DNA of 64,000 bases from Acanthopleura granulata (taxonomy: Eukaryota; Mollusca; Polyplacophora; Chitonida; Chitonidae), in NCBI GenBank assembly GCA_016165875.1, contig JABBOT010000031.1:1-64000 (forward strand), read 5' to 3'. Shown here piece by piece: positions 30,618 to 42,051 of the stretch. The translations under genes and the position numbers were made by a program. The first letter of the stretch is position 1, and the number at the start of each line of letters is the position of its first letter. The notes below the pieces were generated by a model that had not been told where the DNA came from, made no database searches, and saw only the letters and a program-made list of their open reading frames with translations.

Positions 30618-31255
30618 AGCGAGACGGTTGGATGATTCATAGCGCCGTGTCTCTCACCCGCCTCGGAGTGTCGATACATGTACGACGAAACCCCTCCTGC
30701 GAGTGACCAGCAGAAGGAGAGACGAGAGTTCCACGCCATCCTCGATAAGATGGATTTTTCGCTCATACTCGAGCAGGCCGAATCTAATAAATTAGAAACG
30801 GCCTACTCGATTGACCCTAAAGCCACCGCCCAGACATCCAAACATCTTACTAAAACACTTCCAAGACGGAAAGCAATGACTCTATACCAATTGAAGATAT
30901 CTGAAGGTTGATATCCGGACGTCTGGACTGGCGTGACCAGCCGATTGATCGGATCGGGCCATCCGACCGCCCGTCTTTGGAGAAGTAAGGGCCGAAGTGG
31001 AGTGTTGGGCGTGAGGATCTCGCAAGATGAACCCGCCCTCAGCCACCAGGATCCCGTCCTCCCCCATCACGGGTCGCAACCCACGGCAAACAGGTTGCCC
31101 CTTTTAGTCGCCTTGTACGACCAGCCCGGGGAGGCTGTGGAACTATTCTATTCACCGGAACCACACGGGAGAGCCCTAGGTTAGTCGCCTCGTACGACAA
31201 GCTTGCCTAGAGAACTGGGGCCCTATTCTTTTCACTCCCGGGAACCCCACGGGGG
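30618..31255 (-). promoter_or_regulatory. 5'UTR of element A with two outer 77-bp monomers
   Basis: The outer 325 bp or so (30930-31255) is nearly identical to the same part of element D (57812-58136). The inner 310 bp (30618-30928) has no counterpart in B, C or D. At the 5' end are two related units of about 77 bp, 31104-31180 and 31181-31255. Both start TTAGTCGCCT.GTACGAC on the plus strand and end in a CCGG..ACC.CACGGG-like block. Tandem 5' monomers act as promoters in some mammalian LINEs; a promoter role here is inferred. Confidence 0.6.
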
Positions 31256-34200
31256 AGATACACGATGAAGACGGAAGACGAAGAGAAGAGACCCGCTGTT
31301 CTAAGACAGCCGCAGCCGCAACCCTGTCCTCATCCTTTGACCCGTCAGTGTATATAAATTTATAAGTTGGATAATCAGCCTTAATTTCAGCAAAAGCTTG
31401 TTGAATTATAAGAGGATTTGTATTCGATTTATTATGTTGACGTAGAGCAAATATTACTTTAGGTTGTGGAAGAAGCCAGGGAGGAGACTCCGGAAAAGAT
31501 ACCGGAGCTATCTGTTCTAGCTTGATGTTAGCTTCCACAACGTGGTCCCGTATACGAAGACCGAACGGAGGGATCTTGTTAGGACATTTAGTATGTTTGT
31601 CTACGTATGATGGATTGAAAACACAGTCGTAGGCAGGGTTTGTTGGGCGAGCTTTAAGCTTTGTTGCATATTGAAGGCTGAGTTTAATACGTCGGTTATG
31701 TAAAGAAGGCTCATTGGCCTCCACGTATAAACTCTCTACTGGTGAGGTTCTACAGGCACCAAGGCTGAGCCTCACACCTTGGTGATGGACCGGATCCAAC
31801 ATTTTAAGATATGATTTCCTAGTTGAACCATAAATGATGGACCCATAGTCCAATTTAGACCTCACCAGAGAACGATACAAATTAAGTAAAACAGATCGGT
31901 CCGCACCCCAATCGGTGCTAGACACGACCTTAATTATATCGACAGCCTTTGTACATTTAGCTTTAAGCGTTGTTATGTGAGGTATAAAAGATAGTTTACT
32001 ATCAAATATAACTCCTAAAAATTTATTTTCCCCAACAATCTTCACTGGTTCACCACAAAATTTAAGCTCAGTGTCTAGATGAAGTTTCCGTTTATTACAG
32101 AAATGCATACCGACAGTTTTAGACGTAGAAAATCTAAAACCATTGGTAACTGCCCATTTCTCGATCTTATTGAGAATAAGCTCCAGTTGCCGCTCGATGT
32201 TATTCATATTTTTCGCCCGCTAACATATCAGAAAATCATTTACATATAAACAAACCTCGGTTCCAGATGTTAATGTTTGGGCCAAGCTATTAATTTTGAT
32301 GCTGAACAGCGTAGGTGAAAGGATACTGCCCTGGGGTACACCCATCTCTTGCTCATAAGAGTCCGAAAGAGTGGACCCCACCGGTACCTTAAACTGACGA
32401 ATTGATAACAATTTGGATATAAATATAGGTAATCCACCTTTAAGGCCCATATCCGCGAGGTCTTTAAAAATGCCATATTTAGACGTGGTGTCGTAGGCCT
32501 TTTCAAGGTCAAAAAATATCGACACCACATGTTCATTATTAATAAAAGCATGGCGAATGATACTTTCAAGTCGAACCAGGTGATCCACTGTGGATCTACC
32601 TTGACGAAAACCACATTGGATATTATATAGTAACTTGTTGGTTTCAAGAAACCAAACAAGTCTATCATTTATCATCCGTTCCATAGTCTTACAGACGCAA
32701 CTGGTAAGAGCTATGGGACGGTAATTATTTGGATCAGTATGATCCTTACACGGTTTGGGAACCGGGATAATACATGCCCCCCTCCATGAGGGTGGAAATG
32801 TACCAGTTATCCAAATATTATTCAGCAAGTCCAAGAGAGTCTCAAGTGGTTCAGCTGGTAATTGGTTCAGAAACTTATAATATACGTTATCAGGACCACA
32901 TGCAGTATCGTGCCTTTTTCAATGCAGTTTTTAGTTCCTTGATATTAAAAGGACGATTATAATCTTCCAAATTTTTAGAAGAAAAGGGCAATTTGATTTT
33001 CTCCTTCTGGTTTTTGATATGCTGAAATTCTGAAGTATAATTCTCAGAAGAAGATTTTTTAGAAAGTGACTCCGCTAATTTATTAGCTATATCGGATGGA
33101 GAAGTTAGTATATGATCTCCATCTTTCAAGTGCTGGAATTTGCTATATTATTTTTGCCCTTAAGTTTCTGAACCATATTCCAGACCTTACGCATAGGTGT
33201 TTTTGACGTAATGCCTGAAACGAAGTTCCGCCACACAAGATCGTCTCCTGGACTGAAGTAATCGACGGGCCTTAGCTGCAAGAATACGAACCTGGTTTAA
33301 ATTTTTCTTATCGGTAGGACAATTATTGAATATACGTTTGGGCCTTTTACAGTCTTTTACGGCTTTACGACAGTCATTGTCGTACCAAGGTTTACTTTTG
33401 GATTTTGGACTGGTCGAGGTCTTAGGGATAGTTCTATCTGCAGCTCGTAATATAAGCTGATTAAATTCAAATATAGGGTCATCTGCTGCATTGAGAGTCT
33501 GTGGAGTGATATCAGCCTCACAGAACATCTCAAATGCCATCCAATCTGCTTTATCGAACTTCCACCTAGCTACACGTTCTAAAGAATTAGAAGTGACATG
33601 CTCCAGGATAATAGGAAAATGGTCACTGCCACAAAGATCCTCATACACTCTGCAAGAAAAATCCAGGAGAAGTGATGGATCGGTGATAGTGAGATCGACA
33701 GCAGAATAAATGTCATGACCTGCATGTAAATGAGTATTAGAACCATCATTGAAATAACACAGTTCTTCCTTGCTTAGCAAATCTTCTAGTACCTTGCCCT
33801 TATTATTTATGTTGTTACTTCCCCATAACGGGTTATGGAAATTAAAATCGCCCGTTATTATGAACGGTGTAGGTAATTGTTCTTTCAAAATATGTAACTG
33901 TAAAGCTGATAAAGAAGTGTTCGGAGGAATATAAACCGAACACAAAGTGACTGTCTTAGACAATGAAAGACGAACGGCCACAGCCTGAAGCTCTGTATCC
34001 AGAGCTACAGGACTGTGGATAATATTATTATTCATGAAGATAGAGTAGCCGCCTGCACCCCGCTCTTCTTCGTGACAAAATGTACTATAAAGTGAATAAT
34101 TTTTGAGAGTTATTTTATCTTTGTCACATGTCTTCATGTGAGTTTCCTGAAGACAAAGAGCAATAGGATTTAATGATTCGACCAGCTGTGTTATTTCAAT

Positions 34201-34256
34201 AAATTATAATTAAGACTTCGACAAATTCCACTGTATAATTTTGTCATATGTACACA

Positions 34257-35632
34257 TTACGGAGTGAGGCGTATAGGAGATTTGTCTTTATGTTTGGACC
34301 GAAGACGACCCTTCCTTGGAGATCGGTTGGTAGATCTTCCTGGTGGGAGGGATGTATCCATCACATCCGCATCTGATGTTGAAGGGACAACGTCCTCCAA
34401 CGACCCAAACCTGTTAAATGTTTGGACAGGATCTCGAGTGGCCTTAGACAGACGTTCTGTAAGGGCCACTCGGTTTACTGGTTTTAATATTACTTTGAAA
34501 TTTGTTATTGGATTTGTTTTTGTCATTATGATTTTTAGAGGGCTGAGGTTCAGGTATAACATTTTTTCTGCATTCTTTACTGGTTTTATTTCTTGTACTG
34601 AGATGGTCTGGGTTGAACAAGAGTTCCGGGCAGGTTGAGTTGAAGGTTCCACAGTGATCGAACTAGGTTTGTCGTTTCCAATGTGCCAAGTCAAGGAAGT
34701 TTGAGTTGCAACAGATGTTGCAGCTCGCTTGACTACATTGGCAAACGAAGTCTGTGGTGGCGTACTCGAAAGTGAGGCCAATTTGCGAGCATCCTGATAG
34801 GAAATGTTGTTTTTAGTTTTTAAATTGATTATTTGTTTTTCTTTAATGAAAAGAGGACAGTCCTTAGAGGAGACCATGTGATCTCGGCCGCAATTGCAGC
34901 ACTTACCTGTGCTGCTGCAGTCAAAACCATCATGAACCTCACTGCCGCATCTGAAACAAACCAGGCTATTTTTATATTGGCCTTTACCATCATCAAATTT
35001 TTGCCAAGTAAAGCATCGCGTCGGGTGGGGTATGTATAAATCCACATTAACCCTATACGGGCCAATGTAGATATATGATGGTAGAGAGGTGGTATTAAAG
35101 GTTATCAGATATGTTAACAGATATGTGTTTAATTTGACAATATTTCCAGCTTTTTTTGTTGTGAAACGCTTCACTCTGACAACACCCTGTGGTTTTAATT
35201 CTGCACAGATTTCTTCTTCAGATAGGTCGAAGATTTCCCCATCCCTGTCACGTATTATTCCCTGACAACTGTTCTGGGTATTGTAGGGGGATGTAAAACA
35301 GATATATCGGAAATTTTATTCAATGATGATGAATTTTTGGATTGTTGTTTCCTGAAACAGTCGATGAGAATGTCTCCGGATCGTAGTTTTTTAACATTTT
35401 TTAAAGTACCTGTTGCTCCTTCTAATGCTCTTTTAAAAAGAAAAGGAGGAATTTTCGAGGCCGGCTTTTGTTCAGTCTTTGTTGAGGGAACAATAAAAGC
35501 CGGCCAACTTTCCTGTCCAATGTCTAGAGGATCCCATAAAACCTCCAAGTTCCTCCTTTTATCAGCCCCTGAAGTTGGCTGAGACGATGATCGAACATTA
35601 GAGACATTTTGTGAAAGATTTAGGGGATTCAT
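34257..35632 (-). pseudogene. I-like LINE ORF1 relic of element B
   Basis: This is an RNA-binding ORF1 in two frames (34257-35174 and 35255-35632, minus strand), so at least one frameshift lies near 35200. The N-terminus starts MNPLNLSQ, as in elements C and D but unlike element A. Three zinc knuckles are recognisable near 34870-35030. The first is damaged (Cys to Trp, and Cys to Tyr at the last position). The C-terminal tail is basic and Ser-rich. Confidence 0.85.
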
Positions 35633-36270
35633 AATAAATAATTAGGAATCCACCCCCACGGAGTGCCAACAAGGGCGATGCCTGATCCTCGGGATACTCA
35701 GCAGGAAAGACACCAAGGATTCCACATGATGTATACTCAAATAGATGACCTTAATATGCACACCCCATTCCCCACCCGAGCTCCTCCATCACCCACCCAA
35801 TGAAGGAGGTTGCACATCAGACACGAACTACTTGAGTGACCTTACAGCCACCGCCTAAAACGCAATTCCACGAAGGAAATTTGAGAAACATCATTCGTTC
35901 TCTAGAGAGTGTTGATATTGAGAAACTTTGGAACCACACAGAGGCAATTCGTGACCAGCCGATTGATAGGAGCGGGCCATCCGGCCGGCCGTCTTTGGAG
36001 AAGTAAGGGCCGATGTGGAGTGTTGGGCGTGAGGATCTCGCAAGATGAACCCGCCCTCAGCCACCAGGATCCCGTCCTCCCCCATCACGGGTCGCAACCC
36101 ACGGCAAACAGGTTGCCCTTTTTAGTCGCCTTGTACGACAAGCCCCGGGGGGCTGTGGAACTATTCTATTCACCGGAACCACACGGGAGAGCCCTAGGTT
36201 AGTCGACTTGTACGACAAGCTTCCCTAGATAACTAGGGCCCAATTCCTTTCACTCCCGGGAACCCCGCGG
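35633..36270 (-). promoter_or_regulatory. 5'UTR of element B
   Basis: This is the untranslated leader between the element B 5' end and its ORF1 start. The outer part (35940-36270) matches elements A, C and D; the inner part matches C and D only. The two 77-bp outer monomers are recognisable (TTAGTCG near 36123 and 36199). Confidence 0.6.
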
Positions 36271-36343
36271 ATGTACTGTATTCAGATGATTTCTTCATAT
36301 TTTTTCTATGGAATATAAGTCGCTGTTACTTTACCAATAGCAT

Positions 36344-38336
36344 ATGAGGATAGTGAGTATTAACTGTAATGGCCTTAGGCAAATGTATCGTAGATCCTTA
36401 TTGTTTAAATGGGCCAAGTTGAATTCCATTGATTTTTTTTTCTGCAAGAGACATATGTTACTTGTATTGAGGAAGCTAGAAAGTGGTAGGCAGAATGGGG
36501 TGGGAAAGCTTTTTGGAGTTTTGGTTTTAGTCATAGCTGTGGGGTAGGTATCCTTTTTTCCTCGGATGTTCTATCGTCCTTTTTTACTTACGATCTCGAA
36601 GGCCGTTTAGTTGTCATGGACGATACTTCAGATATCAAATCCTTTAGATTCATTTGTGCTAATTGCCCAAACGTTATAAGGGATTGTAAGTTGTTGACAG
36701 AATCTATTCCGCCTTTCTTTTCTGCTTCGGTTCTTGTTATATTGGGATGGGGATTTTAATTGTGTTGAGAGTGCGTTTAAAGATAAATTGGGCGGGATAC
36801 CATATAAGGGAGCGGGAGGGGCAGATATCTTAAAAACTTATTGTATAGATTTTCCTTTATGCGACATGTATCGTCGTTTATATCCCCATTCAAGGGTATA
36901 TACATATCATAAAGGTAATGTGGCTACCCGTATTGATCGGTTTTATGTTTCTAATTCAATATTCCCTTTTGTAAAAGATTGTAGTATTTTGCCTTGTGGA
37001 TTTTCCGATCACGACTTTGTGTTGGTGCAGTTTGAAGGGTTTGATAATTATATTAGTAAGGGAGGGGGCTTTTGGAAGTTTAATTCCTCATTGTTAACGG
37101 ATAATGATTTTACGGACGCCGTGTACCTGTTGGTTAATACTGAGCTTTGTAAATGTGATAATGATATTTGTTCAGAGTGGTGGGATAAAGTTAAAGTATT
37201 AATTATGGATTTAGCTCGCAAGTGTGGCATGGCTCGTGCGAGGTAGCGCCGTAAGTCATATCGGCAGCTGCAAAACAATACAGGAAATTACAGACAGAGG
37301 AAAAGAACTATCCGGGACAGTATATAGAGAGAATTATTGGGTTGAAAAAGCAGCTTAAGGACTTACAATTAAATGATGTCAACGGGGTTAAAATTAGAAG
37401 TAAGGGAAAGTATTTAGATAATGGCGAAAAACCTACAAGTTACTTTTTTAAGAGGGAGACAGATAGAAGTAAAAAGCAAAGTTTGGTTCAGCTAAAACTG
37501 ATACCGGTATTGTTTCCATGCAGGACGGCATTATGTCAGCCTGTCGTGACTTTTACATTGATCTGCTTTCTTGGGAACCTATTGACCCAGATGCATGTGA
37601 TAACTTGTTAAAGACGTTGCCGAGGCTAGACCCGGCGACGGCCGATATATGTGAAGGGCCTGTTACAAAGGAGGAAGTATATAAATCTTTGTCGTGTATG
37701 AAAAATGGTAAATCTCCGGGGAATGACGGTTTGATTAAAGAATTTTATATATATTTCTTTGACCATTTTCCTGATATTTTGGTAGCCTTATACAATAAAT
37801 GTTTCTTGGAGGGTATTCTACCATCGTCTTTAAGACATGCATTAATAAGACTCATTTGTAAAGACCCCGAGCAGAGCGATAATTTAAAATGCTGGACACC
37901 TATTTCCTTACTTACCGTGGATTATAAGATTTTGTCTAAGATATTAGTCAATAGGTTACAGAAGGTCTTGGGAAATATTATTCACCCTGATCAGACATGC
38001 TCTGTTCCTGGTCGGTCAATACTAGATAATATGCATTTATTAAGATCCATTAATGATTACGTTGAACAAAAAATCTTACCATTAGCTTTTGTTTGTCTTG
38101 ATCAAGAAAAAGCCTTCGACCCCGTAAGTCAGGAATTCATGTTTTCAGTGTTACGTACTTACGGGTTTGGGGAAACATTTATTGGGTGGGTTAAATTATT
38201 ATACACAAATATTTCTAGTTCTGTTATTGTCAACGGATATATTTCCTAGCCGTTTTCAGTAACTCGGAGTGTAAGGCAAGGGTGTGGGCTTTCCTCACTG
38301 TTATATATTTTATGTCTTGAGGCTTTAGCCGTCAAG
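36344..38336 (+). pseudogene. LINE ORF2 relic with ancestral SDH and RQG motifs (copy 5)
   Basis: The sequence starts at the same ATG context as the array copies and matches them to the codons for LAVK. It has frameshifts near 36440, 36740, 37250 and 37500 and a TAG at 37244-37246; another TAG lies at 38247-38249. Where copies 1-4 read SDQ it reads SDH (His codon 37010-37012), and where they read RQV it reads RQG (Gly codon 38280-38282). It is cut off before YADD by element C. The product is dead, but the relic is informative about the ancestral sequence. Confidence 0.92.
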
Positions 38337-38560
38337 AATGAATGAATGAATGAATGATTTTGGCTTATCGCCAGATTGGCGATATTTCAGCTCGTGGGGA
38401 GAACATGTTCAAATCAAGAAGCCTTGAATAGTATACGACATGATGGATGAACATTCAAAACTTAAAGAAAAAACAGACGAACTTTTTTTAAAACGAATTA
38501 AAAAAGTAAATGTTAGTTAAAAGTTGAAAACCAAAATTGTTTGGTATTTTATGCACTGAA

Positions 38561-38571
38561 AAATATATACA

Positions 38572-38630
<59 letters not shown>
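38561..38630. repeat. (TA)n microsatellite in the 3'UTR of element C
   Basis: About 70 bp of alternating T and A with two CATA interruptions. It is absent from the 3'UTRs of elements A, B and D. Confidence 0.9.
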
Positions 38631-38633
<3 letters not shown>

Positions 38634-38637
<4 letters not shown>

Positions 38638-41600
38638 ATTCTATTATACCGGCCAACAGGCTTCAAAAAATTTATCGCAGCATCGCCAGCGACGCTGTTA
38701 AATAAGCCAGATATAGAGTTCAGTGTGTAGAATCTTTGCCGAATATGAGCAAAGTCCACACAGTCAGCAAGGACATGTTTGATGACGTATAGCGCATCAC
38801 ATCCAACACACTCGGTGGTACTGCTCCCATCCAGGATAAAATTGTGTGTTGGACGAGAATGCCCAACGTGGCATCTTGCTAAAACGACTTGGTCTCTACG
38901 ACACATACCAAAAGTATAAAAGTCATAGCCTATGACAGGGTGAATGGCATGCAGTTTGGTATCGACCTGCAGATCCCATTCATCTTGCCAAAGGCGACAA
39001 ATGTATTTAAGAATATTAGATTTAAAATCAGTATAAGGAATTTTAATTTTAGATATGGGTTTACTAAGAGCAGCTTTCGCTTCCCTGTCTGCGACTGTGT
39101 TTCCGTGAATACCAGTATGACTTGGTATCCAACAGAATACAATATCTTTACCGCTTTTAATTAACTTTGTATGGGCGGCTAATATTTCTAATATTAATGG
39201 GTTTTGAAATTTATTTTGCTCTATTGCCAAAAGGCAGGACAACGAGTCACTGCATATGACTGCTCTGTGGACAGCGCCGGATGAAACGTATAATAAAGCC
39301 AGAAGTATAGCGCTGGCCTCGGTAGAAAATATTGAAGACGAGGATGGAAGGCGAAGAGAGGTGACTCGCTATTCCAAGACAGCCGCAGCCGGGACCATGT
39401 CGCCATCCTTTGACCCGTCAGTGTATATAAATTTATAATTCGGGTAATTAGCCTTCACTTCAGGGAAACTTTGCAGAATTATAAGAGGGTTTGTATCGGA
39501 TTTCTTATGTTGACGTAGATCAAATATTAATTTAGCTTGTGGAAGAAGCCAGAGAGGAGATTTCGGAGAAGAAACTGGAGCTATGCCCTCCAGCTTGATG
39601 TTATCTTCCACAACATCGTCCAGAACACGAAGGCCAAAGGGAGAAAGTTTGTTAGGACATTTAATATATATATTATATTTATCTACGAATGATGGATTAA
39701 AAACAGTCGTAGGCAGGGTTTGTTCGTGATGGACCGGATCCAACATTTTAAGATATGATTTCCTAGCGGAACCATAAATGATGGACCCATCGTCCAATTT
39801 AGACCTCACCAGAGAACGATACAAATTAAGAAAAACTGATCGCTCAGCACCCCACTCGGTGCTAGACACGACTTTAGTTATATCCAGAGCTTTTGTGAAT
39901 TTAGCACGAAGCGTTTTTATGTGAGGTATGAAAGATAATTTACTATCGAATATAACCCCTAAAAATTCATTTTCCCCAACAATCTTCACTGCTTCACCAC
40001 AAAAATTAAGCTCAGGGTATAGATGAAATTTCTGTTTATTACAGAAGTGCATACCCACGATTTTAGACGTAGAAAATCTAAAACCATTGGCAACTGCCCA
40101 TTTCTCGATTTTGTTCAGGCAAAGCTGCAGTTGCCGCTCGATGTTATTCATATTTTTAGGACAATAGCATACCAGGAAATCGTCTACATATAAAGAACCC
40201 TCAATACCAGATGTTAACGTGAGAGCCAAGCTATTGATTTTTATGCTGAACGGTGTTGTTGAAAGGATACTGCCCTGGGGCACACCCATCTCTTTTTCAC
40301 GAGAGCCAGAAAAGGTGGACCCCACCCGTACCTTAAACTGACGATCAAATAAAAATTTTGATATAAATATTGGTAATCGACCTTTAAAGCCCATATCCAC
40401 GAGGTCTTTTAAAATGCCACATTTCCATGTTGTGTCGAAGGCCTTTTCAAGGTCAAAAAATATCGACACCACATGTTCATTATTAATAAAACCATCACGA
40501 ATGAAAGTTTCAAATCGAACAAGGTGATCCATACTCGATCTACCTTGACGAAAACCACATTGGATATTAGATAGTAACTTGTTGGTTTCAAGAAACCAAG
40601 CAAATGAATCATTTGTCCTCCGTTGTATAGGTTTACAGACGCAACTGGTAAGAGCTATGGGACGGCTGTTATTTGGATCAGTATGATCCTCACCCGGTTT
40701 GGGAACCGGGATTTAGTTCATCGATATTAAAAGGACGATGATATCTTTTAAGTTTTTAGAAGAAATAGGCAATTTAATTTTGTCCTTCTGGTTTTTGATT
40801 TGCTGAAATTCTGAAGTATGATTCTCAGAAGAAGACTTTTTAGAAATTGGATCAGCTAATTTATTAGCTATATCGGACGGAGAAGTTAGTATATGATCTC
40901 CATCTTTCAAGTGCTGGACTTTTGCTTTATTATTTTTCCCTTAGGGTTCTGAACCATATTCTTGACCTTACGCATGGGTGTTTTTGACGTAATGCCTGAA
41001 ACGAAGTTCCGCCAACAAGATCGTCCCTTGGACTTAAGTAATCGACGAGTTTTAGCTCTAAGTCTACAAACCTGCTTTAAATTGTCATCAATAGAACAAC
41101 AATTGAATGTACGTTCAGTACTTTTACGGTCTTTTATGGCTTTACGACAGTCATTGTCGTACTAGGGTTTACTTTTGGATTTTGGACTGGTCGAGATCTT
41201 AGGGATAGTTCTATCTGCAGCTCGTAATATAAGCTGATTAAATTTAAATATTGTGTCATCTGCTGCATTGAGAGTCTGTGAAGTGATATCAGCTTCACAG
41301 AACATCTCAAATGCCATCCAATCTGCTTTATCCAACTTCCACCTAGCTACACGTTCTAAAGAATTAGAAGTGACATGCTCTAGGATAATAGGAAAATGGT
41401 CACTACCACAAAGATCCTCATGCACTCTCCAAGAAAAATCCAGGAGAAGTGATGGATCGGTGATAGTGAGATCGATAGCAGAATAAATACCATTACCCGC
41501 ATGTAAATGAGTATTAGAACCATCATTGAAATAACACAGTTCCTCCTTAGTTAAAAAATCTTCTACCACCTTGCCCTTATTATTTATGCTGTTACTTCCC

Positions 41601-42051
41601 CATAAGGGGTTATGGGAATTAAAATCGCCCATTATTATAAACGGTGCAGGTAATTGTTCTTTCAAATTATGTAACTGTAAAGCTGACACAGAAGTGTTCG
41701 GAGGAATATAAACCGATCACAAAGTGACTGTCTTAGACAATGACACACGAACGGCCACAGCCTGAAGCTCTGTATCCAGAGCAACAGGACTGTGGATAAC
41801 ATTGTTATTAAATTGTGCAACTGCAAAGCTGACAAAGAAGTGTTCGGAGGAATATGCTCTTCTTCGTGACAAAATGTACTATAAAGTGAATAATTTTTCA
41901 GAGTTATTTTATCTTTGTTAGATGTCTTCAGGTGAGTTTCCTGAAGACAAAGGGCAATGGGATTTAATGATTGGACCAGCTGTGTTATTTCAATAAAATT
42001 AACCGTAAGACCTCGACAATTCCATTATATACTTTTGTCGTATGTAGACAT
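38634..42051 (-). pseudogene. I-like LINE ORF2 relic of element C
   Basis: Minus-strand pieces match element A ORF2: RNase H and the C-terminal knuckle (38634-39242), RT with FFDLEKAFD, GVPQGS and YVDDF (39369-40532), and endonuclease with GDFNSHN and SDHFP (41162-41689). Two internal deletions, stops and frameshifts separate them. The start region reads CAATG instead of the TAATG stop-start of A and B. A 46-bp stretch at 41664-41709 is repeated at about 41810-41855. Confidence 0.85.

Larger units (their letters stand above)
25348..31255 (-). mobile_element. Element A: intact full-length I/Nimb-like LINE inserted in element B
   Basis: This 5908-bp element has a 5'UTR (30618-31255), ORF1 (29268-30617), ORF2 (25573-29268), a 3'UTR of about 200 bp and a 3' tail of short ATTC repeats. 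The flanking duplication GATACACGATGA is at 25336-25347 and 31257-31268; AGATACACGATGA is also shared. It interrupts the RNase H region of element B exactly at this duplication. Both ORFs are complete with their catalytic motifs, so it could be recently active. The I/Nimb label rests on the RNase H domain, the three ORF1 knuckles and the style of the C-terminal knuckle. Confidence 0.93.
24645..34257 (-). pseudogene. I-like LINE ORF2 relic of element B, split by element A
   Basis: The C-terminal part is at 24645-25347; the rest is at 31256-34257. Pieces recognisable on the minus strand include the endonuclease (HMKTCDK region to 33187), reverse transcriptase (GFRQGRS, FFDLEKAYD, GVPQGS, YVNDF where YVDDF is expected) and RNase H (YTDGSK). 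There are stops and frameshifts near 32208-32220, 32890 and 33187. The start ATG at 34257 overlaps the ORF1 stop as TAATG. Loss of the YVDD aspartate and several frame breaks make it inactive. Confidence 0.88.
24408..36270 (-). mobile_element. Element B: decayed full-length I/Nimb-like LINE
   Basis: Element B lies in the ORF1-ORF2 spacer of copy 5. Its 3' tail is at 24408 ((ATTC)n on the minus strand) and its 5' end at about 36270. A 15-16 bp target duplication flanks it: ATGTCCTGTATTCAG at 24393-24407 and ATGTACTGTATTCAG at 36271-36285, one difference. It is split by element A into 24408-25347 and 31256-36270. Both ORFs are broken. The 3' and 5' ends match elements A and D. Confidence 0.92.
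22197..38336 (+). mobile_element. Copy 5: decayed Tx1-like LINE unit split by later insertions
   Basis: Copy 5 occupies 22197-23640, 24104-24407 and 36287-38336. The gaps are a Penelope-like fragment and element B (which contains element A). It ends in mid-ORF2, just after the codons for AVK, where element C abuts. It is clearly diverged from copies 1-4 with point changes, frameshifts and stops, so it is the oldest unit seen. It keeps ancestral-looking residues where copies 1-4 are altered (SDH and RQG). The 3' third of the unit is not found anywhere later in the window. Confidence 0.9.

Noticed and set aside
35909..36202. Frames of 77-97 codons in the I-like 5'UTRs (also near 30933 and 57771)
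   Set aside because: They repeat only because the leader is repeated, have no domain, and are antisense to the element.
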